IMG/VR virus record: IMGVR_UViG_3300017991_000130
Coordinates: 1-55,948 of that record
Length of the DNA stretch: 55,948 nt
Reading direction: 5' to 3' (one strand)
Source of the DNA: a virus
Positions 1 through 8,315 of this stretch are shown one piece after another (the stretch's first letter is position 1; each line of letters opens with the position of its first letter). A program made the translations under genes and the position numbers. Below the pieces are notes generated by a model, which worked only from the letters and a program-made list of their open reading frames with translations, made no database searches and was not told the origin of the DNA.

Positions 1-101
1 CCTTCGCAGACGAACTGATGTACGCGCCCGCGGGACACCCCCAACAAGCTGGCGACTTCACGGACGGAGTAATACCGTTCTTTGGGCTCCAGCACTTTCA
101 T
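1..101 (-). CDS. Partial excisionase/MerR-type helix-turn-helix protein, cut by left edge
   Basis: Thirty-three codons run from an ATG at 101 to the edge. The peptide YYSVREVASLLGVSRGRVHQ is a typical MerR/excisionase winged-HTH start: a tyrosine-rich strand, then helix-turn-helix with GVS at the turn. Such proteins act as recombination directionality factors or as early repressors. It lies beside a tRNA-derived att-like sequence and directly under a strong promoter, which suits an early regulator or Xis. The C-terminal half is missing here; it may lie at the right end of the window if the molecule is circular. Confidence 0.7.
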   Translation of the reverse strand, partial: MKVLEPKERYYSVREVASLLGVSRGRVHQFVCE

Positions 102-107
102 GCCCTT

Positions 108-137
108 ATTCTATTCGATCGCCTAGGCTTTTGTCAA
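108..137 (-). promoter_or_regulatory. Strong sigma70-type early promoter, probably leaderless
   Basis: On the minus strand TTGACA (132-137) is followed after 18 nt by TAGAAT (108-113). The -10 box ends only 6 nt before the ATG at 101, so the expected transcription start falls at or next to the start codon. No Shine-Dalgarno sequence fits in between. This resembles leaderless repressor transcripts such as lambda cI from PRM. Confidence 0.7.
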
Positions 138-221
138 TCCAAGAGGCAGGTGGTGATAGGCTCCGAGCACGGGGCCTCCCGGGCGTTGCCGACACCGGGC
201 ACCTGCCGTGTGCCGTTTTCC

Positions 222-271
<50 letters not shown>

Positions 272-293
272 AGCGACAGCCGCGGATGGCAGA

Positions 294-373
294 ATTCGGT
301 GAGACCGAAAGCACAGCGGTAGGGCAATCCACCAACGAGGATAGCAAGAGTGCGCCCGCGACCACCCTACCGC
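294..373. repeat. Inverted repeats between the last late gene and the att-like site
   Basis: Two inverted repeats are visible. TTCGGT/ACCGAA form a tight hairpin around 294-308. GCGGTAGGG (316-324) pairs with CCCTACCGC (365-373), the latter overlapping the stop codon of the last late gene. There is no clear T-tract, so these could be protein-binding arm sites as well as a weak terminator. Confidence 0.5.
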
Positions 374-1650
374 AGGATAGCGTCTAAAGCGGCCGGGGTG
401 AGATTCCAGAAGGCCATTTCGCCACGGCCGCCGACGATCCAGTCCGGCCGCCCTAGATAGCGGTCGGCACAGTGCCGCTCCCAAGGCCGCTCATGATCGT
501 GCAGGGCGATGATGGGCCGCTGACCCGTCTTGTCTATGAGGCGACTTGTCCAGCGGATGGGCAGCTCGCGGCCCGGCTGCTGGGGCTTCGAGCCGGGCGG
601 GCCGTCGATTAGAACCAGGTCCCAGGCCGTCTCGCCCACGGGCCCGGGCAGCGGGATGTCAGGCACCGGTTCGCCTTTGACGGAGGGGTAGGAGTAATCC
701 AGCACCTCGCAGCCGTGCGCCCGGCTCTTGGCTGCCCAGCGGGGATCGTTCTCAATGAAGAGCGTCCGGCCACCGGCATTGAGCACCCGCCACAAGTCGC
801 TGTCGGCCCCGCAGCCCCACACCAGCATATTGCAGGACCGCTTCAGACACACGAGCTTGCCGACAGCCTCATACTGACCGCGGACACAAATGCCCTTGCT
901 CACGGCGCGGCAAAAGGCCCGATAGGCGGCGTGGGGATTGGCCATCGGGGCCAGATGGGGGTGATACCACTTTTCGTGTTCTTTGCGCGAGAAATGAAAG
1001 ATCGAGGGTGACGCCTTATGGCGGTCAAACCAATCGGTACGGCAGTTGTACTGCCGGGCGTCCAGGCGGTTGACCCGCGCCCTGGAAGCCACCATCGCCC
1101 GGCACATGGCCAGTTGGTCCACGTGCTCGAATCGCAGCCATTCGGCGTGCCAGCGGTCCAGGAGGGCCGTTGCTGCGGGCGAGCGATCGAAGACCACTAC
1201 CCCGTCGTTGTAGTGCGGAAAGTCCGGCCGGCAAACGGCCGCGGTGGCGTCCCGCTCGACGGCCAGCGTCCAGCCGTTCCAACGGTTGTCCGGCCGGCAG
1301 AGGTGCCCTGTGGTGCGGCACTGGTGCTCCTGGGCCATGGCCAGGTCGCAGCCGCCGAGCATTTCGGCCAGCGGCGGCAGCGGCTTGTGAACCACCGTGT
1401 CGTCGTCGAGATAGAGCGTGAGCCCCGCGAAAGGGCTCAGCCGGTGCATCTGCGTCTTGTAGTATCGGCTGCCATGCCGTGGTCGGGGGGGGCAGCGGAC
1501 CCACGTGAACGGCACATCGACCGGCACGTCGCAGACTACGTGTACGGGCAGCCCGGGGCAGTGGCGCTGGACGCTGGCAATGGCGTTGAACAGCCACTGC
1601 CGGCGGCTACTGCCAAGAGAGACGAAAAGCACGCCGTCGCCCTCGGTCAT
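367..1650 (-). CDS. Two-domain protein: GT-A glycosyltransferase plus DUF579/GXM-like methyltransferase
   Basis: 427 aa. Residues 1-250 look like a GT-A glycosyltransferase: strand VLFVSLGSS, then LTLYLDDDTVV with an acidic DDD at 82-84 expected to bind metal and nucleotide sugar. Residues 274-415 resemble the IRX15/GXM (DUF579) family that methylates plant glucuronoxylan: MLVWGCGADSDLWRVLN (SAM-binding loop), FIENDPRW, WDLVLIDGPPG (343-353) and ALHDHERPWE. The ATG at 1650 overlaps the previous stop as ATGA. It is the last gene of the late operon. The inferred role is adding and methylating a sugar on a virion or host-surface glycan; substrates are unknown. Confidence 0.65.
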   Translation of the reverse strand: MTEGDGVLFVSLGSSRRQWLFNAIASVQRHCPGLPVHVVCDVPVDVPFTWVRCPPRPRHGSRYYKTQMHRLSPFAGLTLYLDDDTVVHKPLPPLAEMLGGCDLAMAQEHQCRTTGHLCRPDNRWNGWTLAVERDATAAVCRPDFPHYNDGVVVFDRSPAATALLDRWHAEWLRFEHVDQLAMCRAMVASRARVNRLDARQYNCRTDWFDRHKASPSIFHFSRKEHEKWYHPHLAPMANPHAAYRAFCRAVSKGICVRGQYEAVGKLVCLKRSCNMLVWGCGADSDLWRVLNAGGRTLFIENDPRWAAKSRAHGCEVLDYSYPSVKGEPVPDIPLPGPVGETAWDLVLIDGPPGSKPQQPGRELPIRWTSRLIDKTGQRPIIALHDHERPWERHCADRYLGRPDWIVGGRGEMAFWNLTPAALDAILR

Positions 1651-2984
1651 CGGTGGGCCTCGAAAAAGGCAGCTTTTAGCTGCCCGACGTTCTGTGCCTC
1701 GATCTCGATCACATCCCGATTCGTGGCCCCGCGGACCATTTCGGCGGTCAGGTCCGGGTGGCGGGCCACCACAACCATGCCGTCGCGGTCGGCCTCTCGT
1801 AAGAGGTAGTCGCACCACTTGCGGAGCCGGTCCGGGCGGTCGGCCTCTGGCCCGCCGAACAGCTGCTGGAGGCCGTTGTCGATGCCCGTTGCCCTGTCTC
1901 GCCAATAGCCGGGGTGGAATCCGGCGGCGTGCAGCTCCTCGACCATCGGCCGCGGGCACCGCAAGAACACGACCGGGCTGGCTCGCAGCGACACCCGGGC
2001 CTGCATCCGTTCCCGGACATCGGCCGGCAGCGAGGCCATCGCCTCGTCGGCCGTCTCGCCGCGGACCTCGTAAACCGGTCCGTCCCATGCCTGCGAGACC
2101 AGCTCGGCGGTGGCCCGCGGGTGCCAGACGGTGGGCAGCAGTCCGCCTACACATTCGGCCTGGATCATCTCCAGCCAATGCCGCAGACTCCTGATGATCG
2201 GGCTGCGTTTCTTGGTGCTGAAGCACTTTGCCAGGCCGGCGTCAATGCCGTCGGCATCGTTGCACGACATTCCCGGATGAAAGCCCGCAACCCGCATCGT
2301 CTCCAGCGCGTCGCGCGACACGAAGGCCACCGCCACCGGACCGGCTGTTTCGTGTCCGGAACCGGTCCACCACTCGGCGGGCTTTTCATCGCCGCGGATA
2401 TCCGACCGGCCGCCGGCCTGACCGATCAACCACGGGTCCGGAGCGTAGACCGTCTGGAGGTGCTGCCAGTCGCGCATTCGCCAGTCGATGTGGACCGTCG
2501 CACAGCCCCAACGCCGCTGGAGGGCCCGCATATAGGGCTTTCGGGCGGCGTAGGCATGTGTCCGTTGGGCGTAACGCACCCGAACAACGCCGTCCGAAAC
2601 GGGAATCTGCGGGGCGTGGTGCTGGCCGCCCAGCATGATTCCCTGCCAGTCTTCTGGCACCTGTGGAAGAAACGCGCGGACCCGCGCGCCGAAATCCAGG
2701 GGCAAATCGGCATCGTCTTCCAAGACCAGGACGCTGGAGACGTTTTCCATAAGGCAGTCCTGGAGTATCCGCAGATGCGATTCCCGACAACCGAAGGCCC
2801 CCCCGCCCTGCGTGAATTCCGGCGGGACGCCTACCTTGTCGCCTTCGACGGCCGGGTAGACTTCGGGACCGTAAAATGGCCAGTCGCAGCAGTTGAGGCG
2901 AGAGAAGAAGGCCCGCAACCGGTCCGGCCGCCTCCGGAGGTTGATGACGTAGACCCGCTCGAAGAAGTCTTGGATCGGCATCAT
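1647..2984 (-). CDS. Glycosyltransferase family 25-like protein
   Basis: 445 aa. The N-terminus VYVINLRRRPDRL, then ESHLRILQDCL and VLVLEDDADLP (about 86-96), matches GT25 enzymes that build lipooligosaccharides or modify hydroxylysine. The C-terminal third has two similar segments (VAFVSRDALETMRVAGFHPG and VFLRCPRPMVEELHAAGFHP), which suggests an internal duplication. ATG at 2984 overlaps the upstream stop; a second in-frame ATG follows at 2981. It is coupled to the downstream glycosyltransferase-methyltransferase by a 4-nt overlap. Confidence 0.7.
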   Translation of the reverse strand: MMPIQDFFERVYVINLRRRPDRLRAFFSRLNCCDWPFYGPEVYPAVEGDKVGVPPEFTQGGGAFGCRESHLRILQDCLMENVSSVLVLEDDADLPLDFGARVRAFLPQVPEDWQGIMLGGQHHAPQIPVSDGVVRVRYAQRTHAYAARKPYMRALQRRWGCATVHIDWRMRDWQHLQTVYAPDPWLIGQAGGRSDIRGDEKPAEWWTGSGHETAGPVAVAFVSRDALETMRVAGFHPGMSCNDADGIDAGLAKCFSTKKRSPIIRSLRHWLEMIQAECVGGLLPTVWHPRATAELVSQAWDGPVYEVRGETADEAMASLPADVRERMQARVSLRASPVVFLRCPRPMVEELHAAGFHPGYWRDRATGIDNGLQQLFGGPEADRPDRLRKWCDYLLREADRDGMVVVARHPDLTAEMVRGATNRDVIEIEAQNVGQLKAAFFEAHR

Positions 2985-3274
2985 TCGGCGAGAACAGCAC
3001 TCCACTCAGGGCATTTCAAGTCGGGGTCTTCGAGCATTCGGCGAAACCGCCTTTGCCGGGCGCAGCCGTCGTAGACCGCGCAGCTATCGTCTCGGTAGTC
3101 CTCGCACTGGCGGCAGACCTCCAGCAGCCGGGCAATCTGTTCGGCAGTGCGATGCGGCCGCGGGGCCTGGCAGTTTCGCCGAGCCTTTTTTGTCAGAAGC
3201 CGGATACGGCTTGGGTCGCAGCGAGGACACCACCATCGCCCGTCAGAAAGCCGCTGAAGTTTGCAATCTATCAC
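2981..3274 (-). CDS. Small cysteine-rich zinc-ribbon-like protein
   Basis: 97 aa from a GTG at 3274 (GTGA overlap with the previous stop). It has a CPRC knuckle near the start, a basic stretch, then CRQCEDYRDDSC and a terminal CPEW. The pattern implies metal binding. No catalytic motif is visible. Its position directly before two glycosyltransferases suggests an accessory part of the glycan cassette, but this is only context. Confidence 0.6.
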   Translation of the reverse strand: MIDCKLQRLSDGRWWCPRCDPSRIRLLTKKARRNCQAPRPHRTAEQIARLLEVCRQCEDYRDDSCAVYDGCARQRRFRRMLEDPDLKCPEWSAVLAE

Positions 3275-3783
3275 GAAAGCGCCGTGATCAAACAGGTTGA
3301 TGCAGAATTGTCGCAGTATTCCGCGCCCGCAGGAGAGACTGCTTCATCTTCCCAACTCATGCAGTCAGGAGGATCATCATAGTCGTTGGACCACTGAAAA
3401 ACAGGTTGTTGGATTGTAATAAACTCGACTATCAACACGTTTCCGGTTATGATGCGGGCTTGCAAGGCAAGGATCGGTCCGTAGTATAGTCCTTCGTCAC
3501 ACCACGGCGTAGGAAAGGTGTACTTGAGGCCGCATCCGCCGAAGCCGGTCGGGTCGTCGAGAATGAAGCTATCGTTGGCGTTCGGATCGCACTCTGTGCA
3601 GTTGTCGTAGGGATCGCTTGAATTCCCGTTTGCCACACCGCTTATGTCCACCCGAAGAGAATTCGGGAATCCACAACTGCAATAAGAGCAATCCTGCCCC
3701 AGTGCATTACAACATGCCGGGGCCATGGCGATTTGGTTGCCGACCCAAAGGATATGGTTGTTATAAAACTGGATGTTTCCCAT
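3271..3783 (-). CDS. Cysteine-rich virion-type protein
   Basis: 170 aa from ATG at 3783, which shares one base with the upstream TGA (TGATG). It contains clustered cysteines (ACCNALGQDCSYCSCGFPN, then NCTECDPN) followed by beta-rich sequence. The pattern Cys-cluster, short beta motif, Cys-x2-Cys looks like small secreted or virion surface proteins found after tail genes in planctomycete phages (my recollection, not checked). Function unknown. Confidence 0.55.
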   Translation of the reverse strand: MGNIQFYNNHILWVGNQIAMAPACCNALGQDCSYCSCGFPNSLRVDISGVANGNSSDPYDNCTECDPNANDSFILDDPTGFGGCGLKYTFPTPWCDEGLYYGPILALQARIITGNVLIVEFITIQQPVFQWSNDYDDPPDCMSWEDEAVSPAGAEYCDNSASTCLITALS

Positions 3784-5561
3784 CAGGGACACGCCGTACC
3801 CGTATGTATATCCGTCCAACCCGACTCTGCGCCGCTGGGGGCCAAGATGTCGCGCGTCTTCATCTGGAGCGTCAGGTTGACCGTGTCCACCTGGTAGTCT
3901 GTCATCACCTCGATGTGGTTGACGTACAGCGTTACCCACCAGCGGCCGCTGATTCGCTGAATCAACACCCACATGCCGGAGGCCGCCGTAGCGCCGGCCG
4001 GCAAGATCATGTCGTCCGCGTCTACGTCATCGCCCGTGTCCGCCAAGGCGTTGGGTGGATCACTGTCCCAGATCGAGACAGAGGCCGTCCCGCCGGCCGA
4101 CATGTTTTCGTTCAACGTGCCCCACCAGATGGTCGTTGTCGGCGCGGCGCTTGACGATGAGGATTCGCTGGCGCTGCTTTCAATGCTGCTGGAACTGTAG
4201 CTCGGTTCCCAGGGGTCGAAGTGCAGCAGTTCCGAGTAGCCCCAATCGGCCGGCAGCGAGGCCACGCGGGTGTAGAAGGCGTACGGGGCGCCGCCCTCAG
4301 TCCCAAAATCTTCGCCGTTGGGGTCCTCTGAGCCGCGGGGATGGAGCCGCCCGCAGTGCCAGGAAACGGCGTCGTCGTAGCCGGTCGGCACCCACGCCTT
4401 GACGCCCGGACAAGAGAGGTCGTAGGTCTCCACGTCCAGCCAGGCATAGTAGTTCTGGGCGATCTGCTGCGCGAGGTCCTCCAGCATCGTGAGGTTGAGC
4501 GGATCGTCGGCGGTCTCGGCCGGCGACGGCGATGCGCCGGCGTCGAACTGGGCGGGCATCGTGTCGTAGAAGGTCTTTACGCGGTCGACCGACGGGCTCG
4601 GGGCGGAGATGTAGGCGTCGCCTGAAACCTCCACTGCGAACACCTCGCCGGCGTCGCAGGCGTGCGTAGTACGAGTGACGCCCGTGGGCGAGGCGCCTTC
4701 GTCCCAGGGCTCGTAGCGGGGGAAGACCACGCGGACGGCGCTCGGCCACCGGGAACGCTCATAGAGCGGGTCGGCAGCGGCCGGACTGCCGAAGTTTGCC
4801 CCTAGCTGATAGAGGCTGGTTGCCGGACCGGTGGACCAGAGGCGACCTTCGAGGTCCCGCGTCACCCGCTGGCCCACACACCAGGCGGCGGCGTCCATCA
4901 AAACCGCGGCGTTCTCGTGCGGCCGGGAGAATTCCGTAGGGTCCGGCGCCAGATAGTAGCCGGTCACCGCCTCGATCGAGTAGTTGTCGGTCAACTGGCT
5001 GGCCAAATGGTCAAGCAACTCGTCCCACGAGTAGCCGTCGTCTTCGTCGAACAACAGGTCGCCGGCACTGCGAAACTGCCAGAAGTAGCGTTCATCCACC
5101 AATGGCAGCAGGTGTAACCGCTCGCCGCCATAGTCGCCTGGACTGTCCAAAGGCCGCGGGGGCAAGCAGTGCATCATGGTCTGAACCGTCTGGCCGCCGG
5201 TTTCGACCTCGCTGATGACCAAGAGGGCGGCCCCGTCGGTCCCGTCGGTCTTGAGACTTCCTAGGATCAAGTCGAGCGACACCTGCCCGCACAGGAAGAG
5301 TCCGACGGCAAAACGACTTGCCCCCGTGGGCCACCACAGGGTATTGATGCGGAGCGATTGCGGCATCGACCAGTTTGCGGTAGGCAGCCCCACGCGATAC
5401 CGGTCTGAACCGCGCGGCACCCATCGGCCGTCCTGATAGGCCACCGGACCGTTGCCGAAAAGCCGCAGGTCCGACAGGGGCAAGGTCCGATCTAACCAGC
5501 GTGAAAGTCGGTACTGCGGGTCCTCCAGGAGCAACGGTCGGCCGGCATAGGTGATGGGCAT
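3783..5561 (-). CDS. Probable tail-tip/baseplate structural protein
   Basis: 592 aa, rich in W, Y, D and P with no enzyme motif. A serine-rich linker (around residues 450-470) separates an N-terminal part from a C-terminal beta-rich domain with MWVLIQRISGRWWVTLYVNH. It lies downstream of the tape measure and tail proteins and upstream of the small Cys-rich virion protein. Domain layout and position suggest a tail-tip or adhesion protein. GGAG lies about ten bases before the ATG. Confidence 0.5.
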   Translation of the reverse strand: MPITYAGRPLLLEDPQYRLSRWLDRTLPLSDLRLFGNGPVAYQDGRWVPRGSDRYRVGLPTANWSMPQSLRINTLWWPTGASRFAVGLFLCGQVSLDLILGSLKTDGTDGAALLVISEVETGGQTVQTMMHCLPPRPLDSPGDYGGERLHLLPLVDERYFWQFRSAGDLLFDEDDGYSWDELLDHLASQLTDNYSIEAVTGYYLAPDPTEFSRPHENAAVLMDAAAWCVGQRVTRDLEGRLWSTGPATSLYQLGANFGSPAAADPLYERSRWPSAVRVVFPRYEPWDEGASPTGVTRTTHACDAGEVFAVEVSGDAYISAPSPSVDRVKTFYDTMPAQFDAGASPSPAETADDPLNLTMLEDLAQQIAQNYYAWLDVETYDLSCPGVKAWVPTGYDDAVSWHCGRLHPRGSEDPNGEDFGTEGGAPYAFYTRVASLPADWGYSELLHFDPWEPSYSSSSIESSASESSSSSAAPTTTIWWGTLNENMSAGGTASVSIWDSDPPNALADTGDDVDADDMILPAGATAASGMWVLIQRISGRWWVTLYVNHIEVMTDYQVDTVNLTLQMKTRDILAPSGAESGWTDIHTGTACP

Positions 5562-5576
5562 AGGCGGGCCACTCCG

Positions 5577-6083
5577 TCATTCGATCGAAAGATCCCAGTC
5601 AAAATCCGTCCCGAATCCGACGGCAATCATGGCGATTTTCGAGTCGGGCATGTATCGGGGCCGCCACGCCTGAACGGCGTAGAGCTGGGCGCGCAAGAGG
5701 GTGTTGTCTTCTTCGTCTGCCAGGTCGTGCCCCACCAATGCCACCAGAATCGCCTGTTTCAGCGGCAACATGCCGCGGTTGACCTTCTGGAGGATCTGTG
5801 TCGCCCGGTCGGCCGGATCGAGTGCGATGCGGGCGTAGGCTGTAACCGTAACGCTCGACATTTCCATAAGCTGCGCCGCCCCGCCGCCGACCTGCATCCC
5901 CTCGTCGAAGCGGCCGTCGCCCGGCGAGACCGTCAGAAAATAGTCGCCGCCTTTGGGAATCGGCGGATCGACCAGCGGCTCCAGCGTCTCGTAGCACCGG
6001 TGTTCGGGCAGCTCCAGCACGTCGCGCAGGCGGGCCACAATCCGCGAGAGGATCATGGCCTGGGTGGTGTCGATGCGGGTCAC
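5577..6083 (-). CDS. Head-tail completion or tail-terminator-like protein (tentative)
   Basis: 168 aa from a GTG overlapping the upstream stop (GTGA). It starts TRIDTTQAMILSRIVARLRD and has a central beta region (SSVTVTAYARIALDP) and ends in GFGTDFDWDLSIE. The size and the mixed helix/strand profile resemble minor tail or joining proteins, but no family signature is certain. It sits between the glycan-cassette genes and the large tail-tip protein. Confidence 0.45.
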   Translation of the reverse strand: MTRIDTTQAMILSRIVARLRDVLELPEHRCYETLEPLVDPPIPKGGDYFLTVSPGDGRFDEGMQVGGGAAQLMEMSSVTVTAYARIALDPADRATQILQKVNRGMLPLKQAILVALVGHDLADEEDNTLLRAQLYAVQAWRPRYMPDSKIAMIAVGFGTDFDWDLSIE

Positions 6084-7138
6084 GCCACGGCCTCCTGCTC
6101 CCTGGACTCGTAGTAGCGCTCGACCTCCTCGGCCCCTCCGTTCTGGAGCCAGCCGGAAAAATCGGCCAGCCAGCGGGTGACGGTGCCGCCCGGGGCGCGG
6201 CGGAAGCGGTCGATGGCCTGGCCCGGGCGCTCGTCGCCGCAGCCGTCGGGCTGGAGGACCAGCTCCCACAGGTCGCGGCGCAGAAGGGCCGTTCCCTCAA
6301 ATTCCTCGGCGTGCCGCTGGAACCACTGCCACATGGCCGGCGTGTAACTACCCCACAGCCGATCGTGGAGGACGTGGCAGGCTTCGTGCACGCTCCGCGG
6401 CATCCTGGCGACCAGCGGGGCCAGGCCGTGCCGGCTGAGCTTGTTGACGACCGGGCCCACGAGATCATAAATGTCCTGGAACGGCAGCCGGCCGCCGTGC
6501 TCGAAGAATCTCAGGGCCTCCAGCCAGCCCCGCTCGGCGAAGAACACGTCCTCGAACCAGTGCGTGTCGGTCGGCTTCGGCTCGGGGTGCCAGTAGATCC
6601 AGGGCACCTGGCCAAAAAGGTCCCAATGGTCGCGGAGAAAGGCGAAGTAATAGTCGTCCACCAGCCGCGCGAAACAGTCGTTCAAGGGGTCGTGCACGTC
6701 GCGAATCCGCTTCCGCCAATCGAAGGTGTGGGCCACGATCCGCCGCAGATTGCCCAGGGCGATCATGGGCTCGTTTGCCGCCAGCCAGTCGCAGGCGTTG
6801 GCCAGCCGGTCGGGCCCGTGGATGTACTCGATGTGGTTGAACGAGACGTAGCGGCCGCGGATCTTCGGCCACACCTCGCGGACCGGGCGAACGACCTCCC
6901 AGACGGGATAGCCCGTGCTGTCGCGGTCCAGGTCGCAATCGACCACCTCCACCTCGAAGGGCTGCTGGCGGGCGAGCCGGCGGATCGAGTAGCTCGACTG
7001 ACGCTGGCTCATCACCAGGACCTGGAGGCGGTCGTGGACCGAGGGGTTCAGCTCCCGCACGGCGGCAAACCAGCGGTGGTCAATGGTGAGCGGCTTCTCG
7101 GCGTCAACGAACAGCAGTACGGTCAGATCGGGGAGCAT
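6080..7138 (-). CDS. Possible GT-A-like protein of the glycan cassette
   Basis: 352 aa. The N-terminus alternates short strands and helices in the GT-A manner: LTVLLFVDAE, LQVLVMSQ, VEVVDCDLDRD, then GRYVSFNHIEYIHGPDRL where an acidic/His metal site could be. The C-terminal half is helical and tryptophan-rich. No confident family match. Its place immediately downstream of a sulfotransferase, with a stop four bases away, suggests a glycosyltransferase-like role. Confidence 0.4.
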   Translation of the reverse strand: MLPDLTVLLFVDAEKPLTIDHRWFAAVRELNPSVHDRLQVLVMSQRQSSYSIRRLARQQPFEVEVVDCDLDRDSTGYPVWEVVRPVREVWPKIRGRYVSFNHIEYIHGPDRLANACDWLAANEPMIALGNLRRIVAHTFDWRKRIRDVHDPLNDCFARLVDDYYFAFLRDHWDLFGQVPWIYWHPEPKPTDTHWFEDVFFAERGWLEALRFFEHGGRLPFQDIYDLVGPVVNKLSRHGLAPLVARMPRSVHEACHVLHDRLWGSYTPAMWQWFQRHAEEFEGTALLRRDLWELVLQPDGCGDERPGQAIDRFRRAPGGTVTRWLADFSGWLQNGGAEEVERYYESREQEAVA

Positions 7139-7141
7139 CGG

Positions 7142-7756
7142 TCACTGGTATCCAAAGGTCTGGTAATCATCGTGGAAGTATTCCTGCACCCGCCGGCGCA
7201 ACTCGGGCGCGTACCAGGTGCGATAGTCGATCGGCGGGCCGCTGGAGTTGATCACCGGCAGCGAAGGTGTCGGAGAAACGCAGGCCCACCGGCAGAAGCG
7301 ATCGAAATCCTCGGCGAGCGACTCGTACCTGCCCAGGAAATCGACCGCCAGCTCGCCGCGGTCGCAGAGGAGCGTGACCTGCGAAATGCCGGCGTGCCAG
7401 AGGGTGCCGTGGTGGATCGGTCGGTCGGCGGTGATCACGCGCTCGACGAACTCGTCGAAACCGAGGCGGCTCTCGGGGATTGCCCGGCAGCGGAGGCTGA
7501 TGTAGCGCCAGGCGGACGCCAGGCGTTCTTCAGGGTGGCGGACGAAGCCGGCCTTGCGATAGGCGGCAATCTCGGGCGACAGGCGGACAATGCGACTGAC
7601 CAACGACTCGCCCAGCAATTCCTCGGCCGACCAGCGACGGGGATGCGAGCCCATGTGGCGAATGAACCCCAGCGGCCTCAGAACTGCGGCCAGCGAGTGT
7701 CCGGCGACCTTGGGAACGCGGAACAGCGCTATCCGTCGCTTGCGGTCGGCGTACAT
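7142..7756 (-). CDS. Sulfotransferase family protein (PAPS-dependent)
   Basis: 204 aa. FRVPKVAGHSLAAVL near residue 12 is the 5'-phosphosulfate loop, and FVRHPEERLASAWRY near residue 75 is the 3'-phosphate loop of cytosolic/carbohydrate sulfotransferases. YESLAEDFDRF and the end YFHDDYQTFGY fit the Sulfotransfer_2 pattern. The family moves sulfate from PAPS to sugar hydroxyls. A strong AAAGGAGG precedes the ATG at 7756, and the upstream gene stops two bases earlier. Inferred role: sulfating a phage-encoded glycan. Confidence 0.75.
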   Translation of the reverse strand: MYADRKRRIALFRVPKVAGHSLAAVLRPLGFIRHMGSHPRRWSAEELLGESLVSRIVRLSPEIAAYRKAGFVRHPEERLASAWRYISLRCRAIPESRLGFDEFVERVITADRPIHHGTLWHAGISQVTLLCDRGELAVDFLGRYESLAEDFDRFCRWACVSPTPSLPVINSSGPPIDYRTWYAPELRRRVQEYFHDDYQTFGYQ

Positions 7757-7757
7757 C

Positions 7758-8315
7758 TTACGGGCCTCCTTTCGGCCGTCCGGGGTCTTCGTCGTCTCGG
7801 AAGCAGTAGCGGAGGACGATCCGGTCCAGTCCGCCCGCGCCGGAGACCAGGGCGTAGCACTCCGGCTCCAGACCCGTCCACAAGGCCAGCGTGTCCAGTG
7901 AGATTGCACCGTGGTCGCCGTGCGAGGCCGGCCAGAGATAAGGGACGCTCAGCACCGCCCAATCGGCCACGCGACGGGCTTCGGCGAACGCCTCTGGCTG
8001 ATAACCGTCAAAATGTTCCCAGACCTGGAGGCTGACGAGCAACCGGTAACGGCCGTCAGCGATCGGCCACGGCGCCTGGCGGGCGTCGTGCCGGTAGGCA
8101 ATCGGGATGCCGTGGTCGCAGTTGTCCAGCGTGTCGCACCCCGGCACCAGCGGCAGCCGGTAGGGGCCGATCTCCAGCACGTCGCTGGGCTGCCACTCTC
8201 CCCAACCGGGAATCTGCCGGCACAGTCCGGCTGCCACCCGCATGTACTCCCAGCGGCCCGCATAGTACGGGTCGGCGAGGGCCTGTATTTGAGTGCGGGT
8301 GAGAAACTCTAACAC
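7758..8315 (-). CDS. Class I SAM-dependent methyltransferase
   Basis: 185 aa from a GTG preceded by GGAG and overlapping the epimerase gene by 7 nt. DVLEIGPYRLPLVPG is motif I of a Rossmann methyltransferase, LDNCD follows the second strand, and LLVSLQVWEHFDGYQPEAF is the motif IV region. No SAM-independent features. As part of the epimerase/sulfotransferase run it most likely O- or N-methylates a sugar. Confidence 0.65.
   Translation of the reverse strand: MLEFLTRTQIQALADPYYAGRWEYMRVAAGLCRQIPGWGEWQPSDVLEIGPYRLPLVPGCDTLDNCDHGIPIAYRHDARQAPWPIADGRYRLLVSLQVWEHFDGYQPEAFAEARRVADWAVLSVPYLWPASHGDHGAISLDTLALWTGLEPECYALVSGAGGLDRIVLRYCFRDDEDPGRPKGGP

Noticed and set aside
6311-8035. 574-codon plus-strand frame opposite glycan genes
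   Set aside because: Shadow of three well-supported minus genes (sulfotransferase, methyltransferase, GT-A-like).
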